Shown in pieces: positions 1 through 4,889 of a stretch of DNA of 11,762 nucleotides. The notes under the pieces are model-generated. The model saw nothing but the letters and a program-made list of their open reading frames with translations, ran no database searches and had not been told where the DNA came from. Both the position numbers and the translations under genes were made by a program. The stretch covers positions 1 through 11,762 of the forward strand of contig CAZRNB010000096.1 in NCBI GenBank assembly GCA_964601355.1, given 5' to 3'. Positions within the stretch are counted from its first letter, which is position 1. Every line of letters begins with the position of its first letter. Source of the stretch: CAZRNB01 sp964601355. Lineage in GTDB: Bacteria; Planctomycetota; Phycisphaerae; Sedimentisphaerales; Anaerobacaceae.

Positions 1-142
1 TTTTCAATGTCACAAAGCAGCCGCAGTGGGCGTTCAGCTCAGGATCATCCGAGCATGGCTCAGGAATCGGCCTTCCTGTTATAACCGCCTCAACTGTATC
101 ACGAGCAACCTTCAAAAGTGTTTGTTTTTGCTCATCATTCAT
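1..142 (-). CDS. amrA: AMMECR1-family protein, N-terminal fragment
   Basis: This is the first 47 codons of a minus-strand gene that runs off the left edge of the window. It starts at ATG 142-140. The peptide begins MNDEQKQTLLKVARDTVEAV and reaches LNAHCGCFVTLK. This matches the start of the AMMECR1 domain, which has an LLxLARxxI helix and then a GxFVTLKxxGxLRGCIG core; the GCIG part is outside the window. AMMECR1 proteins are often encoded with Memo-like and radical-SAM partners (the AmmeMemoRadiSam set) and have no firmly established enzymatic activity. Only a short AGG lies 4 nt upstream as a possible ribosome site. The dedA-like gene lies 48 bp upstream on the same strand, so the two may be co-transcribed. 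The family call rests on a short stretch. Confidence 0.7.
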   Translation of the reverse strand, partial: MNDEQKQTLLKVARDTVEAVITGRPIPEPCSDDPELNAHCGCFVTLK

Positions 143-159
143 AAAACCTGCCGCCAATC

Positions 160-187
160 ACCATTTAACCAATTACCATTTAACCAA
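160..187. repeat. Two-copy 15-bp tandem repeat between dedA-like gene and AMMECR1 gene
   Basis: The 13-mer ACCATTTAACCAA occurs at 160-172 and again at 175-187, a 15-bp period. On the minus strand TGG recurs at alternating 7- and 8-bp steps, so this looks like a looser relative of the heptamer arrays elsewhere in the window. It fills most of the 48-bp gap between the stop of the dedA-like gene (191) and the AMMECR1 start (142). Confidence 0.8.
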
Positions 188-190
188 CAC

Positions 191-880
191 TCAATGCATC
201 CATTTTATCACAAGGAATCCGCCAATCAATAGGACTACAAAAGCAAGAGAGAACCAATTAAAATATTTTTCAATCACAGGGCGGATTTTTTCGCCTTTCC
301 AGCCGAGCAGGCCCGCCACAAGAAAGAACCTCGCCGACCTGCTCAACGCCGAAGCAATTAAAAAGCCAATGAAATTTATCATCGCTACGCCAGCAGAAAT
401 GGTACAAGCCTTGTATGGAATAGGGGTAAAGCCACAGGTAAATACTATCCAGAAATCGTATTTGCCGTACCAATTTTGAAACTTGGCAAAATTCGCCTCG
501 GTTAAGCCGATAAATCCGAGGTGTGCATAAACCCACTGGCCGATTATAGACCAGAGAAACATTCCGATCAAATAACCAAAAATACCGCCCAGCACAGATG
601 CGATTGAACAAAGAATTGCAAATCTTAACCATTTTCTTGGCACTCCGAGGGACATCGCCGCAAGTAAAACATCAGGCGGCACGGGGAAAAAACTCGATTC
701 GGAAAAGCTCAACGCAAAAAGTGCAACCTCAGCATGTTTGGTATCGGCGAAGTGTACTACCCAGTTATAAAGCCGCCTATGCCAATGCCACCAGGCAACG
801 GATCCGTGGCTCGTCGCTCCCCTCGACTCCGCTCGGGGCAGGCGTCGCTCGTCGCTCGGTTTTGTTTCTTTATTCGACAT
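191..880 (-). CDS. YqaA/DedA-like membrane protein (SNARE-associated family)
   Basis: A 229-residue polytopic inner-membrane protein of the DedA/VTT superfamily, closest in appearance to the YqaA subgroup. DedA relatives act in lipid handling and envelope homeostasis; the substrate of YqaA-type members is not established. Visible family marks are a membrane-entering segment with FSESSFFPVPPDVLLAA (residues 59-75), a glycine-rich helix at 88-110, FTPIPYKACTISAG (151-164), and an arginine pair in SRSARFF (180-186), followed by a last hydrophobic helix (about 208-226). The start at ATG 880-878 has AAGGA 7 nt upstream. Both the start and the next 25 residues coincide with repeat DNA (866-907 and 809-857), and recognisable family sequence begins only near residue 37. 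The N-terminus is therefore probably a repeat-derived extension; no other ATG precedes the first helix. Confidence 0.85.
   Translation of the reverse strand: MSNKETKPSDERRLPRAESRGATSHGSVAWWHWHRRLYNWVVHFADTKHAEVALFALSFSESSFFPVPPDVLLAAMSLGVPRKWLRFAILCSIASVLGGIFGYLIGMFLWSIIGQWVYAHLGFIGLTEANFAKFQNWYGKYDFWIVFTCGFTPIPYKACTISAGVAMINFIGFLIASALSRSARFFLVAGLLGWKGEKIRPVIEKYFNWFSLAFVVLLIGGFLVIKWMH
809..857. repeat. GC-rich element with 11-bp flanking direct repeats inside the dedA-like gene
   Basis: GCTCGTCGCTC occurs at 809-819 and 847-857. It flanks a 27-bp core (820-846) that starts CCCTCGAC and carries GGGGCAGGC near its end. The core is partly self-complementary (CCCC against GGGG with TC/GA inside). 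It is read in frame as residues about 9-24 of the dedA-like protein. A related core occurs in gspI at 9392-9415. Confidence 0.7.
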
Positions 881-907
881 TCGGTATTCCTTGTTCGATA
901 TTCTTCA
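866..907. repeat. Heptanucleotide array TTCnnnn, six units, spanning the dedA-like start codon
   Basis: Six contiguous 7-bp units each begin with TTC on the plus strand, at 866, 873, 880, 887, 894 and 901. Three of them have the form TTCG. Read on the minus strand the array supplies AAGGA (892-888), a 7-nt spacer and the ATG at 880-878 of the dedA-like gene. Confidence 0.75.
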
Positions 908-943
908 AATCATTTTGAGGCGAAGCCGAAGGAGTTCGTTTTG

Positions 944-1006
944 GGAATTTAGAATTTGGTCATTCGAATTTGTTTCGGATTTCGTGCTTCGTATTTCGTA
1001 TTTTAT
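944..1006. repeat. Heptanucleotide array at the 3' end of the pentapeptide-channel gene
   Basis: Nine consecutive 7-bp blocks can be read from 944 to 1006. The first four are of type nGAATTT or weaker. The last five are of type nnTTCGn: GTTTCGG at 972, ATTTCGT at 979, GCTTCGT at 986, ATTTCGT at 993 and ATTTTAT at 1000, with neighbours agreeing at 5 of 7 bases. The array covers the stop codon (960-962) of the channel gene. It encodes its last residues, KIRNTKHEIRNKFE, in which IRN recurs at a 7-residue step, as a 7-bp repeat predicts. Confidence 0.75.
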
Positions 1007-1964
1007 TTTTCTTATCATCTGCGAATTTTCCTGCCGGCCCGCCGGCCGTAAAAAGAATCGCAAACCGCGTCACCAACGCACCTAACAAAACAAATCCCAG
1101 AATCATCTGAAAGCTCACCAGGATGTGCGCCCATACGCTGTGTGCATTTGCGTGCATATTCGTAAATCCAACCGTCATCACAACAACTGAAAAATGTATT
1201 GCCCGAATAGGAATTAACCACGACGCAACCTTTACTCCATTTCCATCCACGAACAAATAATCTAAAATTCCAGGCGGTGCTATCAATCCCCAAAGATAGA
1301 AAATACTTGCAAACACAACAGCCAATATAAGGAAGCACGCGATGATTCGGGCTGTTGATAGACCATAGTCACTCATTAACCAAAACGGCTTGACAAGCCA
1401 TTTTAATGTCGGATGCTCCTTATACCAATCTTCCCACCTCATCCACCTCTCATTGTATTCCAAGAGTTGTCTCCGAGTTGAGGCAATGCGCGCTGTACTA
1501 AGAGAAACACCCCGAAAATCTGTGTTACGGTCCACTTCTATGTACCAAAGCAATGTTAGACAATCAACGTATGCTCCTAGAAATCTTGATCCCTGCAAGT
1601 TAGCACTTGTGAGATCGGCGTGTTCAAGATGAGCACGACGGAAAATGCTATATTTCAAATTGGAGTTTTTAAGACAGGCCCCCTTCAAATGGGTGTCTGT
1701 TAAGGTCGCGCCTTTCAGCCACGAACCCTCCAAATCTACTCCTTCTAGATACGCACCATCAAGAATTGTGCCTTCTAAAAAGATATCTTCTTTAGGATTT
1801 TTCTCTCGCCACTCGTTCCACTCTGTTATATCTTTCTTTTCTGCGCAACGAAGGAGCATTTCATATTGATCCAGGTCGCAACGCAAGCCTTTCTTTAGAA
1901 GCTCAGGATCGAACCGCCGTTCTTCCCCGTTGCGGTTTTCCTTTTTGGATTTCGATTCGTCCAT
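960..1964 (-). CDS. Pentapeptide-repeat protein fused to a two-helix ion-channel-like domain
   Basis: A 334-residue protein. The start at ATG 1964 is preferred over the upstream TTG at 2000 because AGGA lies 8 nt before it. Residues 1-60 are charged and include EWNEWREKNP, a lead-in common in this protein type. Residues about 61-132 hold roughly 14 pentapeptide repeats (LEGVD, LEGSW, LKGAT, LEHAD, LTSAN), which fold as a right-handed beta helix. Residues 206-226 and 281-305 are membrane helices; between them HFSVVVMTVGFTNM sits where a potassium-channel pore helix and filter would be. Pentapeptide/channel fusions are known, and the physiological trigger is usually unknown. The filter-like TVGFTN departs from the canonical TVGYGD, so ion choice cannot be inferred. 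The last 14 residues come from a heptamer array and are probably not part of the original protein. Confidence 0.8.
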   Translation of the reverse strand: MDESKSKKENRNGEERRFDPELLKKGLRCDLDQYEMLLRCAEKKDITEWNEWREKNPKEDIFLEGTILDGAYLEGVDLEGSWLKGATLTDTHLKGACLKNSNLKYSIFRRAHLEHADLTSANLQGSRFLGAYVDCLTLLWYIEVDRNTDFRGVSLSTARIASTRRQLLEYNERWMRWEDWYKEHPTLKWLVKPFWLMSDYGLSTARIIACFLILAVVFASIFYLWGLIAPPGILDYLFVDGNGVKVASWLIPIRAIHFSVVVMTVGFTNMHANAHSVWAHILVSFQMILGFVLLGALVTRFAILFTAGGPAGKFADDKKNKIRNTKHEIRNKFE

Positions 1965-2039
1965 ATATGTTATCCTGTCGGATTCGCATCCAGTGTTCAA
2001 ACACAGGTACGGTTTATATCATAAAAATAATTGAAATAA

Positions 2040-2060
2040 CCGTCGCCGGCACGGCGACGG
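2040..2060. repeat. Perfect 9-bp GC-rich stem with 3-nt loop (REP-like)
   Basis: CCGTCGCCG (2040-2048), loop GCA, then CGGCGACGG (2052-2060) form a perfect hairpin in the divergent intergenic region 1965-2224. No T-run follows on either strand, so it does not look like an intrinsic terminator. It resembles REP-type palindromes. Confidence 0.75.
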
Positions 2061-2104
2061 CTAAACGCTGTCGCCATGTCGCGTAGAACTTCACAATTGA
2101 ATAA

Positions 2105-2146
2105 CCCCTCGATAAACTTGTCCTGAGCGTAATCGAAGGATCGGGG
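2105..2146. repeat. Imperfect inverted repeat, dispersed-repeat type
   Basis: CCCCTCGAT at 2105-2113 and ATCGAAGGATCGGGG at 2132-2146 form an imperfect stem (TCGAT with ATCGA, CCCC with GGGG) around CTTGTCCTGAGCG. From general knowledge, sequences of the form cctcga...cctgagcg...tcgaaggat are common dispersed repeats in several bacterial phyla. It lies upstream of ispE. Apart from this element, the 2040-2060 hairpin and a candidate ispE promoter, I see nothing else in 1965-2224. Confidence 0.55.
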
Positions 2147-2181
2147 AGCTAAACATAGTATTTCCCTCTTTTTGATTTTCT

Positions 2182-2210
2182 TTTTCAGAATATGATTGAA
2201 TTGCTATACT
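2182..2210 (+). promoter_or_regulatory. Candidate extended -10 promoter for ispE
   Basis: TGCTATACT (2202-2210) is a good extended -10 (TGn plus TATACT). A weak -35, TTTTCA at 2182-2187, sits 17 bp upstream. Transcription would begin near 2217, only a few bases before the ATG at 2225. That favours 2225 over the upstream in-frame ATG at 2192. The call rests on motif resemblance only. Confidence 0.35.
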
Positions 2211-2224
2211 GTCAACGAGTAATT

Positions 2225-3127
2225 ATGACCTGTAAAGAACAGTTTGAAACACTCCATAACGGATTATTGGTCCGAGCGCCTGCCAAGATAAACCTCAGTT
2301 TGCTTGTAGCCGGTAAGCGGCCTGACGGCTTTCACGAAATTGAAACCATAATGGCTAAAATAAACTTCTACGATGAGATTCTCATCGAGCCGAACCTAAA
2401 AACTGGTATCGAGCTTATCTGCCAGGGTCCGTGCTGGGCACCCGCCGGAAAAGAAAATCTCATCTATCGCGCAGCCGAGCTGCTGCTCGATGAATGTAAA
2501 CTACACGCCAACATCAAGCTGACTCTAACCAAAAATATCCCAGCAGGCTCAGGACTCGGCTCAGGCAGCAGCGATGCAGCAGCGACCCTCATGGGGCTAA
2601 ACCGATACTTGGATTTAAATCTTTCCAATCGCCGGCTTACCAAGCTGGCATCACAATTAGGAAGTGACGTAGCCTTCTTTTTAAATGGGCCGCTGGCTTT
2701 GTGCAGAGGAAAAGGCGAAAAAAATAAAAAAAATAAAAAAAAATTTGACTTTTTGGCTCTTTTAATACTTCCAGACGTAAGTATATCTACTAAAATGGTT
2801 TATGAAAATTACGACCACAATCAGGTCCTTTACGAAAAGCTCAGCGCCGAGATAAACAGCTATATCTCTAAAAACAGGATTGATTTAGTAGTAAAAATGT
2901 GCGCAAATATGCTGCAATCAAGCTGTTTTAGCTTGGCAGAAGAGCTGGAAAAACTAAAAGAAAAGATCGAGGCAACAGGCGTTAGACCTTTGTGCCTAAC
3001 GGGCAGCGGCTCGGCTATGTTCTACATTATCAATACTGAGAATGTCGAAAGAGCTAAGGCATACAGTGCCAAACTTGAAGAACAAATCGGCTGCAAATGC
3101 GTTATCGTGCAAAACAATAGATGGTGA
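2225..3127 (+). CDS. ispE: 4-diphosphocytidyl-2-C-methyl-D-erythritol kinase
   Basis: IspE is the ATP-dependent kinase of the non-mevalonate (MEP) isoprenoid pathway; it phosphorylates the 2-hydroxyl of CDP-methylerythritol in the cytoplasm. The GHMP-kinase layout is complete in this 300-residue form: RAPAKINLSL with the catalytic Lys (residue 21) and KRPDGFHEIET (31-41), the phosphate loop PAGSGLGSGSSDAA (106-119), GSDVAFFL with the catalytic Asp (148), and the C-terminal LTGSGSAMF (258-266). The loop has Ser where many relatives have the third Gly of GLGGGSS. The start at 2225 is chosen from the candidate promoter and a weak GAG 5 nt upstream; starting at 2192 would add 11 residues. An unusual Lys/Asn-rich segment (GKGEKNKKNKKKF, 162-174) sits where relatives have a short loop, and it is encoded by long A-tracts. 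Confidence 0.93.
   Translation: MTCKEQFETLHNGLLVRAPAKINLSLLVAGKRPDGFHEIETIMAKINFYDEILIEPNLKTGIELICQGPCWAPAGKENLIYRAAELLLDECKLHANIKLTLTKNIPAGSGLGSGSSDAAATLMGLNRYLDLNLSNRRLTKLASQLGSDVAFFLNGPLALCRGKGEKNKKNKKKFDFLALLILPDVSISTKMVYENYDHNQVLYEKLSAEINSYISKNRIDLVVKMCANMLQSSCFSLAEELEKLKEKIEATGVRPLCLTGSGSAMFYIINTENVERAKAYSAKLEEQIGCKCVIVQNNRW
2718..2743 (+). repeat. Triple A-tract inside ispE (A7-T-A8-T-A9)
   Basis: Runs of 7, 8 and 9 adenines are separated by single T bases (2725, 2734) in the middle of the ispE frame. They encode the Lys/Asn-rich loop at residues 165-173. Such runs are prone to replication and transcription slippage. Confidence 0.85.
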
Positions 3128-3128
3128 A

Positions 3129-3158
3129 GGGCTCCGGCTTAGCAGGAGCCCGGCTTTT
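3129..3158 (+). terminator. GC-rich hairpin between ispE and spoVG, terminator or attenuator-like
   Basis: GGGCTCC (3129-3135), a 9-nt loop and GGAGCCC (3145-3151) are followed by GGCTTTTAA, so the U-run has only four bases and starts 3 nt after the stem. It begins one base after the ispE stop codon and ends 16 bp before the spoVG start. Because of the short U-run it may be a partial terminator that lowers spoVG expression, or an mRNA-stabilising 3' stem. Confidence 0.5.
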
Positions 3159-3174
3159 AAGTGAGGCAAAGAAA

Positions 3175-3612
3175 ATGGAAATCACTGAGGTTAGAGTCAA
3201 ATTAGTTGCCAACAAAGATGACAGGTTAAAAGCTTTTTGCTCTATAACGATGGACAATGAGTTTGTGGTTCGCGACATCAAAGTCATCGAAGGAGCCACC
3301 GGCTGTTTCGTCGCTATGCCTTCGAGAAAAATGAGCGACCATTGCGAAAAATGCGGAAGCAAAAATCACCTCAGGGCCAAATACTGCAATAACTGCGGCA
3401 AGCCACTGCAGGAGAACCGAGCAAGAAAAGATTTCAAAGGCAGAATGAAGCTGCACGCCGACATCGCCCATCCGATTAATGCAGAATGTCGCAAAAAAAT
3501 ACAGGAAAAAGTCATAGCCGCCTTTGAAGAAGAGGTTGAAAAATCCAAACAGCCCGACTATAAGCCGATCGAAATGGACGAGCCGGATGACGACGTTCCG
3601 GAAATAGTTTGA
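3175..3612 (+). CDS. spoVG: SpoVG-family regulator with an internal zinc ribbon
   Basis: SpoVG proteins are small nucleic-acid-binding regulators, first known from Bacillus sporulation and septation and later from Borrelia and Staphylococcus. Here the family core is split. Residues 1-53 (MEITEVRVKL, then DNEFVVRDIKVIEG and FVAMPSRK) match the N-terminal part. Residues 57-74 are a four-cysteine zinc ribbon, C57-x2-C60-x10-C71-x2-C74. DFKGRMKLHADIAHPINAEC (86-105) then resumes the core. An acidic tail (EMDEPDDDVPE) ends the 145-residue protein, against roughly 85-100 residues in typical members. The start at 3175 is chosen because GAGG lies 8 nt upstream and the family sequence begins there; the in-frame ATG at 3121 would translate the intergenic hairpin. 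ispE lies 47 bp upstream; in Bacillus subtilis ispE and spoVG are also near neighbours. Confidence 0.88.
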   Translation: MEITEVRVKLVANKDDRLKAFCSITMDNEFVVRDIKVIEGATGCFVAMPSRKMSDHCEKCGSKNHLRAKYCNNCGKPLQENRARKDFKGRMKLHADIAHPINAECRKKIQEKVIAAFEEEVEKSKQPDYKPIEMDEPDDDVPEIV

Positions 3613-3614
3613 TT

Positions 3615-3657
3615 CTCTTTATACGTTGACCTGTAAGCTCGCAGAAGCAATAAAGAG
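3615..3657. other. Weak inverted repeat in the convergent spoVG / flgM-like gap
   Basis: CTCTTTAT (3615-3622) and ATAAAGAG (3650-3657) are exact inverted copies with a 27-nt loop, in the 80-bp gap where the two genes converge. It could be a weak bidirectional terminator, but the arms are AT-rich and no clear T-run follows. Confidence 0.25.
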
Positions 3658-3692
3658 GGGGAATAATCCGCAGAAAATATAGTAAAAGCCTC

Positions 3693-3974
3693 TTACGTAG
3701 TGAGATCTTCGAGAACCTTATCAAGAGCAACGTCTAAACGTGTGCTAAGGTCGTATTTGCCCTCGGTAAGCTGCTGACGAATACGAAGCACCTTTTCCCT
3801 TCTAACCTCCGGCAGCGAAGCAATTCTTTTCAATACCTGCCCAAGCGGCGTATTGTTAATATTTTCAAGGATTTGCTCCATTGTCAAATCCTCATCTGGA
3901 GCCATATCCTCATTGACAGATTTTATCTGCCTTCCTCGGCTTTCAGAATAGCCATTATAACTCTTATCCGGCAT
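3693..3974 (-). CDS. FlgM-like (putative anti-sigma-28 factor) small protein
   Basis: A 93-residue soluble protein. The start at ATG 3974 has AAGG 8 nt upstream; an in-frame ATG at 4016 lacks any ribosome site. The C-terminal half, ASLPEVRREKVLRIRQQLTE then GKYDLSTRLDVALDKVLEDL (residues about 53-91), fits the FlgM sigma-binding helix pattern (RxEKVxxIRxxIxxGxYxV, then a helix). The N-terminal half is hydrophilic and probably disordered, as in FlgM. FlgM holds sigma-28 inactive until it is exported through the flagellum. No flagellar gene is visible here, and the neighbours are a T2SS operon and spoVG. The C-terminal pattern is what I rely on; the partner sigma factor is unknown. It could instead be an unrelated small helical regulator. 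Confidence 0.55.
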   Translation of the reverse strand: MPDKSYNGYSESRGRQIKSVNEDMAPDEDLTMEQILENINNTPLGQVLKRIASLPEVRREKVLRIRQQLTEGKYDLSTRLDVALDKVLEDLTT

Positions 3975-4391
3975 TTCAATTACCTTATGGAGCCAGCTAC
4001 ATACGAAAGCATCCATATTTTCGTCTGAGGCCTTATAACCACTATATGTTGTATGCCTCGCACATCCTTTTGGAGGCCAAGAACAAACTTGCAGTATTGA
4101 TATCGACAGAACCTCTTACAAAACTTTAAAAAACTTAGCTTTTTACCCAGCTTTTCACAACAGCTTGTGTTACAGCCACTTGGAATAAAATCCTGCAAAT
4201 TTATATTGAAAAACTCACTTTTTGAGAAATGTAATACTATATTAGGAATTATCCACAAACAAACTTCAAAGCCTGTTCAGCTAAGCTGGGCAATATACTA
4301 TATATAGTGATATGATTACTTTTAAACAGACTATAGTCGAAAGTCGAAATATGAAGAAACCAACACAGTTGACAGAGTGAATGCTTTATTT
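3975..4391. other. 417-bp non-coding region between gspM and the flgM-like gene
   Basis: AT-rich DNA with no convincing gene. It holds GAGGC at 4027-4031, GCCTC at 4055-4059 and GAGGC at 4073-4077, which allow two mutually exclusive short stems upstream of the flgM-like gene. It also holds a small palindrome CAGCTAAGCTG (4278-4288), a perfect 12-bp AT palindrome ACTATATATAGT (4297-4308), a 10-bp palindrome GACTATAGTC (4329-4338), and a three-unit heptamer repeat at 4335-4355. No clear terminator for the T2SS operon is seen after the gspM stop. Confidence 0.5.
4335..4355. repeat. Short heptanucleotide array, three units
   Basis: AGTCGAA at 4335-4341 and an identical copy at 4342-4348 are followed by ATATGAA at 4349-4355. 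It lies 37 bp beyond the gspM stop codon, in the same style as the longer arrays in the window. Confidence 0.5.
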
Positions 4392-4889
4392 TCAGTAGTA
4401 ATATTTAAAATCCAGATCGACATCCCAGTTATCAGGCATTCCTTTATTTTTGCTTAGCTTAATCCTTGTACACTGCAGATTAGCCCAGCGAAGCTGAATA
4501 GTGGAGAGAAATTTGGCAAATCTTACTATATCCACGTCGCTGAAGTTCACCTTGGCACTTTGGCTTTTTTGCTCACCAGGTATGATTATACCCGAATTGA
4601 GCTTGCATTTGGCCTGTGGTATTCCAGATAGAGCAGCAATTTTGTAAACTTCGTTGAAATAATCAAATTCAACGGCACCCTTCTTCGAATCAGCCAGTTG
4701 AAGCCGGTCAACGTCAAGGCTCAATATCTCTTCGATATTCTTCTGCGCCTTTTCATATTGGTCTATATCGCTATTTAAGCTGCGCTCTGCTGCCGGCAGA
4801 TATACCGCCCAGACCAATAAAGGCCATAGGGCTAATATGACTGGTATGAGGATATAATACAAAAAAGGATTTTTGAATATGTCTTTCAT
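4392..4889 (-). CDS. gspM: GspM/PilO-like T2SS inner-membrane protein
   Basis: A 165-residue bitopic protein with a short cytoplasmic start, one membrane helix (residues about 9-31), a charged coiled-coil-like stretch (about 33-62) and a small periplasmic domain (about 70-165). This is the GspM/PilO plan, in which the periplasmic part takes a ferredoxin-like fold and pairs with GspL. Sequence identity to characterised GspM is too low for me to separate GspM from PilO; position decides. Its ATG shares one base with the upstream TAA stop (TAATG at 4891-4887), so translation is probably coupled, and a GGAGG lies about 9 nt upstream inside the preceding gene. It is the last gene of the T2SS operon. 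Confidence 0.75.
   Translation of the reverse strand: MKDIFKNPFLYYILIPVILALWPLLVWAVYLPAAERSLNSDIDQYEKAQKNIEEILSLDVDRLQLADSKKGAVEFDYFNEVYKIAALSGIPQAKCKLNSGIIIPGEQKSQSAKVNFSDVDIVRFAKFLSTIQLRWANLQCTRIKLSKNKGMPDNWDVDLDFKYYY

Noticed and set aside
26..232. 68-codon plus-strand open frame at the left edge
   Set aside because: It lies antisense to the AMMECR1 gene and runs through the 15-bp tandem repeat; no family features.
1993..2004. Inverted repeat GTGTT-CA-AACAC upstream of the channel gene, as an operator
   Set aside because: Only 5-bp arms and no regulator or second site to support it.
3121..3174. Upstream in-frame start for spoVG at 3121, overlapping ispE
   Set aside because: It would translate the GC-rich hairpin, whereas the family sequence begins at 3175 with GAGG 8 nt before it.
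4249..4257. Perfect DnaA-box consensus TTATCCACA
   Set aside because: Only one exact box (with one poor partner near 4152) and no dnaA, dnaN or other origin genes nearby; a lone 9-mer match is expected by chance often enough.
3980..4258. 92-codon minus-strand open frame with several cysteines
   Set aside because: It overlaps the start of the flgM-like gene in another frame, has no ribosome site or recognisable pattern, and its composition looks like AT-rich non-coding DNA.
4297..4308. 12-bp palindrome ACTATATATAGT as a regulator site
   Set aside because: AT-only repeats of this kind arise easily in AT-rich intergenic DNA; no promoter or regulator context is visible.
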